Shown here: positions 6,950 to 14,675 of the stretch, one piece after another
How positions within the stretch are numbered: position 1 is the first letter of the stretch
Layout: each line of letters starts with the position of its first letter
Source: a bacterium
Lineage (GTDB): Bacteria; Planctomycetota; UBA11346
NCBI GenBank assembly: GCA_020049615.1
Contig: JAIFKN010000097.1
Location: 1-14,675, forward strand
DNA: 14,675 nucleotides
Direction: 5' to 3'
Position numbers and translations under genes: made by a program
Notes under the pieces: generated by a model
Databases searched by the model: none
Told to the model about the DNA's origin: nothing
The model's input: the letters and a program-made list of their open reading frames with translations, nothing else

Positions 6950-8461
6950 ATGGCCGCTTCCGGTGAGTTCGGCGCCGGACTGCCGCTCGCGCTGATCGCG
7001 CACACCCTCGACGTCATCTCGGTGCTGGCCCCGGATGGGACCATCCGGTTCGAGAGCCCGACCGTGCACCGCTGGACCGGCTGGCTGCCGTCCGAGCTGC
7101 AGGGGCGCAACGGCTTTGAGCTGATCCATCCCGACGACCTGCCGGCGGTGCGTCAGGCCTTCGCCGCCTGCCTGGCCAGTCCCGGCGGCCAGGCCACCGC
7201 GACCTATCGGCTGCGGCACAAGGACGGCAGCTGGCGCTGGATCGAGTCGCTCGGCACCAACCAGGTGCAGGATCCGCAGATCGGCGGGGTGGTCCTCAGC
7301 TCGCGCGATGTCACCGAGCGGCGTCTGCTCGACGACCAGCTGCGCCATGCGCAGAAGATGGATGCGGTGGGACGGCTCGCCGGCGGCGTCGCCCATGACT
7401 TCAACAACCTGCTCACCGCCATCCTCGGCTACACCTCGCTGCTCGAGTCCGATCTCGCCGAGGACCATCCCGGCCATGCCCGGGCCCACGAGATCCGCCG
7501 CGCGGCCGAGCGGGCCGCCGGCCTCACCCGGCAGCTGCTCGCCTTCTCGCGCCGCGCCCCTGCCGAGGCCAGGCTGGTGCGTGTCGATGCGGTGGTCGCC
7601 GACCTCGACCGCATGCTGCATCGGCTGATCGGCGAGGAGATCGAGCTGGTCACCAGCCTGGCCGCCGAGCAGGGCCGCGTGCTCATCGACCCTGGCCAGC
7701 TCGAGCAGGTGGTGGTCAACCTGGTGGTCAATGCCCGCGACGCCATGCCGCAGGGCGGTCATCTCCGCATCAGCACCGACCAGGTGCGGGTGCATGCAGG
7801 CGAGACGCGCACCGGCGCCCTGCGCCCCGGCACCTACATCAGCCTCGCAGTCAGCGACGATGGCGAAGGCATGGATGACACGGTGATGGCCCGCCTGTTC
7901 GAGCCCTTCTTCACCACCAAGGCGCCGGGACGCGGAACCGGCCTCGGCCTGTCGGTGATCTGGGGCATCGTCCAGGAGGCGGGTGGCACCGTCCTGGTCG
8001 ACAGCCACCCCGGTCGCGGCAGCACCTTCACCGTCCTCCTGCCGATCGGTCAGACCGGCCCCGAGCTGTCGCCGCTGCGTACGCCGCTGCCGATCGCGGC
8101 CGGCGGGGGTGGTGAGACCATCCTGCTGGCAGAGGACGAGCCGGCGGTGCGCAATCTGCTGGTCCAGGCGCTGACTGCGGCCGGCTACCACGTGCTGGCG
8201 GCTGCCGATGGCGAGGCGGCGCTTGCGCTATCCGGCGGGCACGGCGGAGCGATCGACCTGCTGCTCACCGACGTGGTCATGCCGCGCCTTGGCGGCATCG
8301 ATCTCGCAGCCCAGTTGCGCCGCCGCCGGCCCGGCCTGCGCGTGCTGTTCATGACCGGCTACAGCGACGCCGAGCTGAGCGACGAGCAGGTGCTGCCCAA
8401 GCCGTTCGCTCCCTCGCTGGTCATCGCCCGCGTGCGGCACATGCTCCTGCACAGGGGCTGA
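6950..8461 (+). CDS. Soluble hybrid sensor histidine kinase (PAS, HisKA, HATPase, receiver)
   Basis: This 503-residue signalling protein starts with a PAS domain (about 10-125, ending S-S-R-D-V-T-E-R-R). HisKA follows, with phospho-acceptor His149 in G-G-V-A-H-D-F-N-N. The HATPase domain has N-box Asn261 ([10 protein letters not shown]), D-D-G-E-G-M at 303-308, F-E-P-F-F-T-T-K at 317-324 and G-R-G-T-G-L-G-L at 327-334. The C-terminal receiver domain has acidic residues Glu395/Asp396, phospho-acceptor Asp441, Thr469 and Lys484 in L-P-K-P-F. All catalytic residues are present. There is no transmembrane segment, so it probably senses a cytoplasmic signal through PAS. No DNA-binding output regulator is adjacent, and its target is unknown. 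It starts two bases after the DUF1015 stop and ends three bases before the EVE gene. Confidence 0.94.
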   Translation: MAASGEFGAGLPLALIAHTLDVISVLAPDGTIRFESPTVHRWTGWLPSELQGRNGFELIHPDDLPAVRQAFAACLASPGGQATATYRLRHKDGSWRWIESLGTNQVQDPQIGGVVLSSRDVTERRLLDDQLRHAQKMDAVGRLAGGVAHDFNNLLTAILGYTSLLESDLAEDHPGHARAHEIRRAAERAAGLTRQLLAFSRRAPAEARLVRVDAVVADLDRMLHRLIGEEIELVTSLAAEQGRVLIDPGQLEQVVVNLVVNARDAMPQGGHLRISTDQVRVHAGETRTGALRPGTYISLAVSDDGEGMDDTVMARLFEPFFTTKAPGRGTGLGLSVIWGIVQEAGGTVLVDSHPGRGSTFTVLLPIGQTGPELSPLRTPLPIAAGGGGETILLAEDEPAVRNLLVQALTAAGYHVLAAADGEAALALSGGHGGAIDLLLTDVVMPRLGGIDLAAQLRRRRPGLRVLFMTGYSDAELSDEQVLPKPFAPSLVIARVRHMLLHRG

Positions 8462-8464
8462 ATC

Positions 8465-8952
8465 ATGGCGAATTGGCTGGTGAAAAGCGAACCCGACGTC
8501 TTCGGCATCGCCGAGCTGCAGCGCAAGGGCACCGCGCCATGGGACGGGGTGCGCAACTACCTGGCGCGCAACTTCCTCCGCGCCATGGCGGTCGGCGACC
8601 GCTGCCTCTTCTACCACAGCAACGCCCAGCCCTCCGGGGCCGCCGGCATCTGCACGGTGGCACGGGCGCATTATCCCGACCACACCGCCTGGGATCCGGC
8701 CAGCCCGTACCACGACCCCAAGGACGGGCCGCAGGTGCAGCGCTGGTCGATGGTCGACATGCGCTTCGAGCTGGTCTTCGCCCGCTTCCTGCCGCTGGCC
8801 GAGCTGCGCGCCGTGCCCGAGCTGCCAGCCGGCTATCGGTGCAGCCGGTGGCGGCCGAGCACTTCGCGCTCATCGAGGCGATGGGCGGCGGTCAGCCCCC
8901 CGCCGCCAGGCGCTCGGGCTCATCCCGACGTGCTTCCGGAACAGGGCGGTGA
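8465..8952 (+). pseudogene. EVE-domain protein gene with an internal frameshifting deletion
   Basis: EVE domains belong to the PUA/ASCH-like fold and are linked to binding of modified bases. The first frame (from ATG 8465, with AGGGG at 8453-8457) matches the family: W-L-V-K-S-E-P-D-V-F, W-D-G-V-R-N-Y-L-A-R-N-F-L, F-Y-H-S-N and Y-P-D-H-T-A-W-D-P. It holds to about 8829 (P-E-L-P-A). The next conserved block, R-L-S-V-Q-P-V-A-A-E-H-F-A-L-I-E-A, starts at 8830 in the adjacent frame. About eight residues that normally join them (the K-G-S/N-R-L-S segment) are missing. A small deletion, not a multiple of three, is the simplest reading. The shifted frame has no stop at the normal end and runs to 8952, antisense to the AraC gene. 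A sequencing or assembly error is the main alternative. Confidence 0.75.
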
Positions 8953-9766
8953 AGGTGAACGGGCTGGCGTAGCCGAGGTCGGCGGCGATCTCCGCCACGC
9001 CCTTCGACCCGCCCAGCAGGGCGGCACGGGCGCGGTCGAGGCGGCGGCGCAGGCGGTATTCGCCGGGGCCGATGCCGACCGTGGCGCGGAAGGCCTTGCG
9101 GAAGCGGCCGTAGGGCAGGCCGAGCTCGCGCGCCACCAGCCGCAGGTCGATGCGCGGATCGTCGGCGAGCAGGCGGCAGGCGCGGTCGGCGTCGAAGCCG
9201 GCCACCTCGGGCGCCCCGCCGCCGAGCAGGCCCAGCAGCATGCCGAGCAGGCGGACCTGGTGCCGTGGCAGGTCGCGGTCGGGAGCGGCCTCCAGCGCAT
9301 CGACCTCGCGCCACAGCTCGCGCAGCAGCGGCAGGTCGATGCCGGGCTGCAGCACCGGACGATCGCGGTCGATGACGCGCATCTCGGCCAGCATGGCCTC
9401 GGCCGCCGCGTCGAGGTGGATCCAGCATTCCGCCCACGGCGGTTCGTCGTCGATGCGCACGCTGTGCGCTATGCCGGTGAAGCGCTGGAACAGGGTGCCG
9501 GGCGCCAGCGGCCAGCGCCGCCCGGCGGCGTCGGCGTACCAGCCGCCGCCGCGCAGCACCAGCACCGCGCTGTAGGCCGGGCGCGCGCTGCCCTGCGCGT
9601 CCCACCCGCCGGCCTTGACCATGAAGCCGCAGGCGACCAGGGCGCGCTCGCGGCTGCCGCGCAGCGAGCGGAAGCAGTTGTGCTCGGCGCAGAGGCTGCC
9701 CGGGGCATGGACAGAAATGATAGGTCTGGATCCACGATCGCTATGGACAACAGGCCAGTCGATCAT
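8870..9766 (-). CDS. AraC-family transcriptional regulator
   Basis: This 298-residue protein (ATG at 9766) has an N-terminal cupin-like sensing domain (about 40-120; V-L-V-L-R-G-G-G-W-Y then L-A-P-G-T-L-F). The AraC double helix-turn-helix is at the C-terminus. The first HTH is about residues 207-229 (L-V-A-R-E-L-G-L-P-Y-G-R-F-R-K-A-F). The second is about 256-278 (V-A-E-I-A-A-D-L-G-Y-A-S-P-F-T-F-T-A-L-F-R-K), followed by G-M-S-P-S-A-W-R-R. It diverges from the GH2 gene with only 29 bases between the starts, so it likely controls that gene in response to a sugar. ATG 9622 is a possible shorter start and would leave 173 bases for control sites, but it would remove the L-V-A-C-G segment. Its 3' end overlaps the damaged EVE gene tail to tail. 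Confidence 0.9.
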   Translation of the reverse strand: MIDWPVVHSDRGSRPIISVHAPGSLCAEHNCFRSLRGSRERALVACGFMVKAGGWDAQGSARPAYSAVLVLRGGGWYADAAGRRWPLAPGTLFQRFTGIAHSVRIDDEPPWAECWIHLDAAAEAMLAEMRVIDRDRPVLQPGIDLPLLRELWREVDALEAAPDRDLPRHQVRLLGMLLGLLGGGAPEVAGFDADRACRLLADDPRIDLRLVARELGLPYGRFRKAFRATVGIGPGEYRLRRRLDRARAALLGGSKGVAEIAADLGYASPFTFTALFRKHVGMSPSAWRRGADRRPSPR

Positions 9767-9773
9767 GTAGCAT
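9744..9773 (+). promoter_or_regulatory. Possible promoter of the GH2 gene
   Basis: TGGACA (9744-9749) and TAGCAT (9768-9773) are 18 bases apart, matching the sigma-70 consensus at five and four of six positions. The surrounding 9710-9775 is visibly less GC-rich than its neighbours. The site overlaps the 5' codons of the AraC gene. It would place the transcript start just ahead of the GAGGT ribosome binding site. Confidence 0.35.
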
Positions 9774-9785
9774 GGCCAGGAACAC

Positions 9786-9790
9786 GAGGT
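9786..9790 (+). promoter_or_regulatory. Ribosome binding site that fixes the GH2 start at 9796
   Basis: GAGGT lies five bases before ATG 9796. The in-frame ATG at 9772 has no comparable sequence upstream. The shorter start is therefore preferred. Confidence 0.6.
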
Positions 9791-9795
9791 CCTGC

Positions 9796-12700
9796 ATGCG
9801 CCTGATCGATGACCCCGCCGCCATCCACCGCCAGCGCGAGCTGATGCATGCGCCGTGGTACGCGGCTCCGACGCCATGGACGCAGAGCCTCGATGGCGCC
9901 TGGGCCTTCCATCTCGCGCCGCGGCCCGAGGCCGTGCCGTCCGGCTGCGAGCAGCCCGCCTTCGACGACCGTGCCTGGGCGCGCATCCCGGTGCCGGCCA
10001 ACTGGGAACTGCACGGCCACGGCGAGGCGATCTACCAGAACGTCGCCTATCCGTTCATCCCGGCGACGTATCCGGCGGCGCCGGCGGAGAATCCGACCGG
10101 CGCGTACCGCACCACCTTCACCCTGCCGGCAGGCTGGGACGGTCGGCGCATCTTCCTCGAGTTCGGTTCGGTCGATTCCGCCTTCCACTGCTGGGTCAAC
10201 GGGGTCGAGGCCGGCTTCTCCACCGACAGCAAGCTGCCGGCGCACTTCGACGTCACGCACCTGCTCAGGCCGGGCGCCAACCACCTGGCGGTGCGGGTCT
10301 ACCGCTGGCCGACCTCCAGCCACCTGGAGAAGCAGGACTACTGGCACCTCTCCGGCATCCAGCGCAGCGTGCGGCTGATCGCCAAGCCGGCGGTGCATCT
10401 GCGGGACTGGAGCCACCAGGTGCGTTTCGACGCCGCCTTCCGCGACGCCACCCTGGCGGTGCGCGCCTGGATCAGCCCGCCGCCAGGCGAGTGGGCGCTC
10501 AATCCCTTCGGCATGATCCGCTTTCCCGGCGTCGCGGGCTGGACGGTGGCGTTCAGCCTGCTCGACTGCGCCGGCCGCGAAGTGGCCGCCGCCTCCGGGC
10601 CGGTCGCCGACAGCAGCCCGATGTACGGTCCCGCGTCCGGCGGCGTCCATGACGAGGCGTTCAGCGCCAAGGCCGAGCTGGCCGTCGCGGCGCCGCGCTG
10701 GTGGTCGGCCGAATCGCCCGAGCTCTACGTCCTGGCGATGGAGCTGCGCGACCCGTCCGGCGCGGTGGTCGACCGCGAGAGCATGCGTGTCGGCTTCCGC
10801 CAGCTCGAGATCCGCGACGGCATCATCCGGCTCAACGGGCAGCGCCTGGTCTTCCGCGGTGTCAACCGCCACGAGTTCCATCCCGAGCGCGGCCGCGCCG
10901 TCACGCGCGAGGACATGCGCGAGGACCTCCTGGCGATGAAGCGGCTGAACTTCAACGCCGTGCGCACCTGCCATTATCCCGACGCCGATGGCTGGTACGA
11001 CCTCTGCGACGAACTCGGCATGTACGTCATCGACGAGGCCAATCTCGAGACGCACGGCATGGGCGCGCTGGCCAGCCGCGATCCGCAGTGGGCCCCGGCC
11101 TACCTCGAGCGCGCCCTGCGCATGTGCCTGCGCGACCGCAACCATCCCTGCGTCGTCGCCTGGAGCCTGGGCAACGAGAGCCATGTCGGTCCCAACCACG
11201 CGGCGATGGCCAACTGGCTGCGCCTGATGGATCCGACCCGGCCGGTGCAGTACGAGAGCGGCTTCCCCGGTCCGCTGGTCAGCGACATCATGGCGCCGAT
11301 GTACCCGAACCTCGACTGGGTGCGGAACATGCTGGCGGATCCTGCCGAGAAGCGCCCGCTGGTGATGTGCGAGTATGCCTACGCCAAGGGCAACTCGACC
11401 GGCAACGTGCGCAAGTTCTGGGACCTGATCTGGGAACTGCCGCGCTTCCAGGGCGGCTTCGTGTGGGACTGGCGCGACAAGGCGCTGGCCCGCAACGGGC
11501 GTTGGGAATACGGCGTCGAGCGCTTCGAGGCCGGCGGCACCGAGCGCATGTGCCTCAACGGCGTGGTCGGCCCGGATCTGGTCGAGCACCCCGGCGCCTG
11601 GGAGCTGCGCCACGTCCAGTCGCCGGTGCAGCTCAGCGCCGAGGGCGTCGCCGGAAACCTGCGCGTGGTCAATCGCCAGCAGTTTCTGGATCTGACGGGC
11701 TACCGTCTGCGCTGGACGCTGGAGGAGGACGGCCGCCGGGTCGCAGGCGGCGAACTCGGCTTTCCAGCGCTGCCCCCCGGTGCCGCCGGCACCATGCAGG
11801 TGCCGTTGCCACAGCAGACGCCCGCCGCCGGAGGCGAGTTGCACCTGTCGCTGACCGTCGAGCGCATCGCCGCCACGCCATGGGCGCCGGCCGGCGCCAC
11901 CGTCGATCAGGTGCAGGTGGCCATCGCCGCGCGCCGCAGCGAGCCGCAGCCCCGTGCGGCCGCACCGCTGGCCGTGTCCGGGGACACGCTGTCCGGGGCC
12001 GGCTTCGCCCTGCGCGTTGCCGACGGCACCATCGCCTCGTGGACGGTCGGCGGGCGCGAACTGCTCACCCGGCCGATCCTGCCCTGCCTGCACCGTGCGC
12101 CCACGGACATCGATCTGACCACCGGCGGCAACGGCTTCGCCGGGCAGTGGACGGCCTGCGGCCTCGACCGCGCGGTCTATGCGCCGTCCTCCTGCGAGAT
12201 CATCCATTTCGACGCGAATCGGGCGCAGATCCGATCCTGTGGCGTCATGGCGGCCCCGGGCCTGGCACCGGTGGCCCGCATCGAACTGACCTGGATGGTG
12301 CATGGCTCCGGCGACGTGGTCGCCGATCTGCTCGCCATCGTCGAAGCCCCAGTGGAGACCATCCCGCGCATCGGCCTGGTCACCTCGCTGGCCGGCGCCG
12401 GCCGGCGTCTGCGCTGGTTTGGTCGCGGCCCGTTCGAGAACTATCCCGACCGCAAGGAGTCGGCGCTGGTCGGCGCCTACGATGTGGCGGTGGCCGAGTT
12501 GCTGACGCCCTACGTCTTTCCGCAGGAGTGCGGCCTGCGCTGCGATGTGCGCCGGCTGGCCGTGGTCGATGAGGGGGGGGCGGGCCTGTTCGTCGAGGGC
12601 ATGCCGTTGCTGCATGCCTCGGCCCTGCCGGTGCGGTTGGAGGATCTGCGGGACACGGCGAATCTGGCAGACCTCAAGCGCCGTGATGAGACGGCGCTGC

Positions 12701-12834
12701 ACCTCGACGGCTTCCACATGGGTCTGGGCGGGGACACGGGCTGGACCCGGAACGTCCATCCGGAATTCAGACTGCCGCCTGGGCAATACCGCTTCTCTCT
12801 AAGGGTGAAGGGGGTGGCAAGGATGAATCATTAG
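9796..12834 (+). CDS. Glycoside hydrolase family 2, LacZ-type beta-galactosidase
   Basis: This 1012-residue enzyme is close in length to E. coli LacZ (1023) and collinear with it. The sugar-binding N-domain shows W-E-L-H-G-H-G and Y-Q-N-V-A-Y-P-F, then D-Y-W-H-L-S-G-I-Q-R-S-V (about 181-192). The TIM barrel has G-V-N-R-H-E-F-H (from about 355) and C-H-Y-P-D-A-D-G-W-Y-D-L-C-D. The acid/base Glu461 lies in L-G-N-E-S, and the nucleophile Glu526 in M-C-E-Y-A-Y-A-K-G-N-S. G-G-F-V-W-D-W follows. The C-terminal beta-sandwich carries G-R-G-P-F-E-N-Y-P-D-R (from about 876) and T-P-Y-V-F-P-Q-E-C-G-L-R-C. No signal peptide is visible, so a cytoplasmic beta-galactosidase is likely; the exact substrate is not fixed by sequence. 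It is probably controlled by the divergent AraC gene. The stop codon is embedded in the start of a heptamer repeat array. Confidence 0.95.
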   Translation: MRLIDDPAAIHRQRELMHAPWYAAPTPWTQSLDGAWAFHLAPRPEAVPSGCEQPAFDDRAWARIPVPANWELHGHGEAIYQNVAYPFIPATYPAAPAENPTGAYRTTFTLPAGWDGRRIFLEFGSVDSAFHCWVNGVEAGFSTDSKLPAHFDVTHLLRPGANHLAVRVYRWPTSSHLEKQDYWHLSGIQRSVRLIAKPAVHLRDWSHQVRFDAAFRDATLAVRAWISPPPGEWALNPFGMIRFPGVAGWTVAFSLLDCAGREVAAASGPVADSSPMYGPASGGVHDEAFSAKAELAVAAPRWWSAESPELYVLAMELRDPSGAVVDRESMRVGFRQLEIRDGIIRLNGQRLVFRGVNRHEFHPERGRAVTREDMREDLLAMKRLNFNAVRTCHYPDADGWYDLCDELGMYVIDEANLETHGMGALASRDPQWAPAYLERALRMCLRDRNHPCVVAWSLGNESHVGPNHAAMANWLRLMDPTRPVQYESGFPGPLVSDIMAPMYPNLDWVRNMLADPAEKRPLVMCEYAYAKGNSTGNVRKFWDLIWELPRFQGGFVWDWRDKALARNGRWEYGVERFEAGGTERMCLNGVVGPDLVEHPGAWELRHVQSPVQLSAEGVAGNLRVVNRQQFLDLTGYRLRWTLEEDGRRVAGGELGFPALPPGAAGTMQVPLPQQTPAAGGELHLSLTVERIAATPWAPAGATVDQVQVAIAARRSEPQPRAAAPLAVSGDTLSGAGFALRVADGTIASWTVGGRELLTRPILPCLHRAPTDIDLTTGGNGFAGQWTACGLDRAVYAPSSCEIIHFDANRAQIRSCGVMAAPGLAPVARIELTWMVHGSGDVVADLLAIVEAPVETIPRIGLVTSLAGAGRRLRWFGRGPFENYPDRKESALVGAYDVAVAELLTPYVFPQECGLRCDVRRLAVVDEGGAGLFVEGMPLLHASALPVRLEDLRDTANLADLKRRDETALHLDGFHMGLGGDTGWTRNVHPEFRLPPGQYRFSLRVKGVARMNH

Positions 12835-12889
12835 CTGGTTGCTGGTTGCTGGTTGCTGGTTGCTGGTTGCTGGTTGCTGGTTGCTGGTG
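12834..12889. repeat. Heptamer array 1 (GCTGGTT)
   Basis: Seven perfect GCTGGTT units (12834-12882) and one variant GCTGGTG (12883-12889) are placed head to tail. The first base of the array is the last base of the GH2 stop codon. The sequence CTGGCTCGCAAGCG follows at 12894-12907. Confidence 0.95.
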
Positions 12890-12942
12890 GCTTCTGGCTC
12901 GCAAGCGCGTGGCTGAGATCACATCCAGCGCTTGTGTGCATT

Positions 12943-12976
12943 GCCGAGCGCCGAGCGCCGAGCGCCGAGCGCCGAG
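12943..12976. repeat. Heptamer array 2 (GCCGAGC)
   Basis: There are nearly five head-to-tail copies of GCCGAGC. The array lies inside two nested inverted repeats: CATTGCC (12939-12945) with GGCAATG (12983-12989), and GCTTCTGGCT (12890-12899) with AGCCAGAAGC (12992-13001). Confidence 0.95.
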
Positions 12977-13006
12977 AACAGGGGCAATGAAAGCCAGAAG
13001 CGACCA

Positions 13007-13027
13007 GCCACTAGCCACTAGCCACTA
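13007..13027. repeat. Heptamer array 3 (GCCACTA)
   Basis: Three perfect copies of GCCACTA. The unit differs by one base from the reverse complement of array 7 (GCCACCA). Confidence 0.9.
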
Positions 13028-13040
13028 GCGTGTTGAGGAT

Positions 13041-13110
13041 TGGTTGCTGGTTGCTGGTTGCTGGTTGCTGGTTGCTGGTTGCTGGTTGCTGGTTGCTGGT
13101 TGCTGGTTGC
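13041..13110. repeat. Heptamer array 4 (TGGTTGC)
   Basis: Ten perfect head-to-tail copies of TGGTTGC, the same cyclic unit as array 1. CTGGCTCGCAAGCG follows at 13113-13126, exactly as after array 1. Open frames across it encode only a repeating N-Q-Q-P-A-T-S-like peptide on the other strand and are not credible genes. Confidence 0.95.
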
Positions 13111-13145
13111 TCCTGGCTCGCAAGCGTGCGACTGAGACGTGGGCC

Positions 13146-13265
13146 GGCTCCTTGTTTCGCCTACCGTACCGCTCGTGCTCGGCGTCAAGGCTTCCCGGGC
13201 TTCGCCCGGCGCTGCGCGGCCTTGACCCCTGCGCGCGAGCGGTGCGGCAGGCTGCACAAGGAGCC
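13146..13265 (+). promoter_or_regulatory. 120-bp palindromic leader element, copy A
   Basis: This imperfect palindrome is built from nested pairs. They are GGCTCCTTGT (13146-13155) with ACAAGGAGCC (13256-13265), and a 17-base arm at 13159-13175 with 13236-13252 (one A.C mismatch, one G.U). Inside are GTCAAGGC (13184-13191) with GCCTTGAC (13219-13226), and CCGGGC (13195-13200) with GCCCGG (13204-13209). The outermost 3' arm contains the AAGGAG ribosome binding site of the following four-helix-bundle gene, so folding of the RNA would hide it. A second copy, 94% identical and inverted, precedes the paralogous gene. It may be a structured 5' leader or a REP/MITE-like element; there are no data to decide between these. 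Confidence 0.8.
13258..13263 (+). promoter_or_regulatory. Ribosome binding site of four-helix-bundle gene 1, inside the palindrome
   Basis: AAGGAG stands eight bases before ATG 13272 and fixes that start. It is part of the outer 3' arm of palindrome copy A and can pair with CTCCTT at 13148-13153. Confidence 0.8.
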
Positions 13266-13271
13266 TTCACC

Positions 13272-14675
<1,404 letters not shown>

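Noticed and set aside
9772..9795. Upstream GH2 start at ATG 9772
   Set aside because: It has no ribosome binding site and would overlap the candidate -10 region. GAGGT directly precedes ATG 9796.
12834..13110. CRISPR array
   Set aside because: Units are 7 bases with no spacers, and no cas genes are present. These are simple tandem repeats.
12846..13271. Frames through the arrays giving N-Q-Q-P-A-T-S-like or L-V-A-G-C-W-like repeats, some joined to four-helix-bundle copy 1
   Set aside because: A 7-base unit is open in several frames by its nature. The ribosome binding site at 13258-13263 supports initiation at 13272, after the repeats.

Overview
The window is GC-rich DNA from a bacterial chromosome. 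Genes are closely packed, and many starts are preceded by clear AAGGAG-like ribosome binding sites. The best taxonomic hints are the alanyl-tRNA synthetase N-terminus (C-Q-K-C-I-R followed by N-V-G-R-T-A), the abundance of Ser/Thr-kinase and hybrid-kinase signalling, and the EF-G type. Together they suggest Planctomycetota or a related PVC lineage. This is an inference from remembered family patterns, not a search result.

Layout. (1) 3-788: the 3' end of an EF-G gene, followed by about 200 bp of stacked hairpins. (2) 1007-2155: a divergent pair, a hypothetical HTH-like protein (-) and peptidyl-tRNA hydrolase pth (+). (3) 2215-4410: an unusual fusion of zinc ribbon, Ser/Thr kinase and a GspE/PilB-like ATPase domain, with the kinase motifs intact and the ATPase motifs degraded. 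A 57-residue acidic protein with a strong RBS follows. (4) 4843-5691: accD. (5) 5785-8952: a tightly spaced unit of a DUF1015 protein, a PAS/histidine-kinase/receiver hybrid and an EVE-domain gene broken by a small out-of-frame deletion. (6) 8870-12834: an AraC-type regulator divergent from a LacZ-like GH2 beta-galactosidase, probably a regulator-enzyme pair for a beta-galactoside. (7) 12834-14295: an accessory island of period-7 tandem repeats and two convergent paralogous four-helix-bundle (S23/IVS-type) genes. (8) 14363 to the end: the 5' part of alaS.

The most unusual part is region 7. Each four-helix-bundle gene is preceded by a 120-bp imperfect palindrome. The two copies lie in inverted orientation and differ at only 7 of 120 positions by hand count (94% identity), while the best-conserved stretch of the genes themselves is about 76% identical. 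The palindrome's 3' arm contains the gene's Shine-Dalgarno sequence, so folding of the leader RNA would bury it. Six of the seven differences lie in unpaired positions or keep a G.U pair. Around the genes are eight tandem arrays, all of period 7; most of their units belong to one heptamer family. This looks like a duplicated cassette of structured leader, small RNA-associated-type protein and repeat arrays. It is either a regulatory RNA-protein unit or a non-autonomous mobile element.
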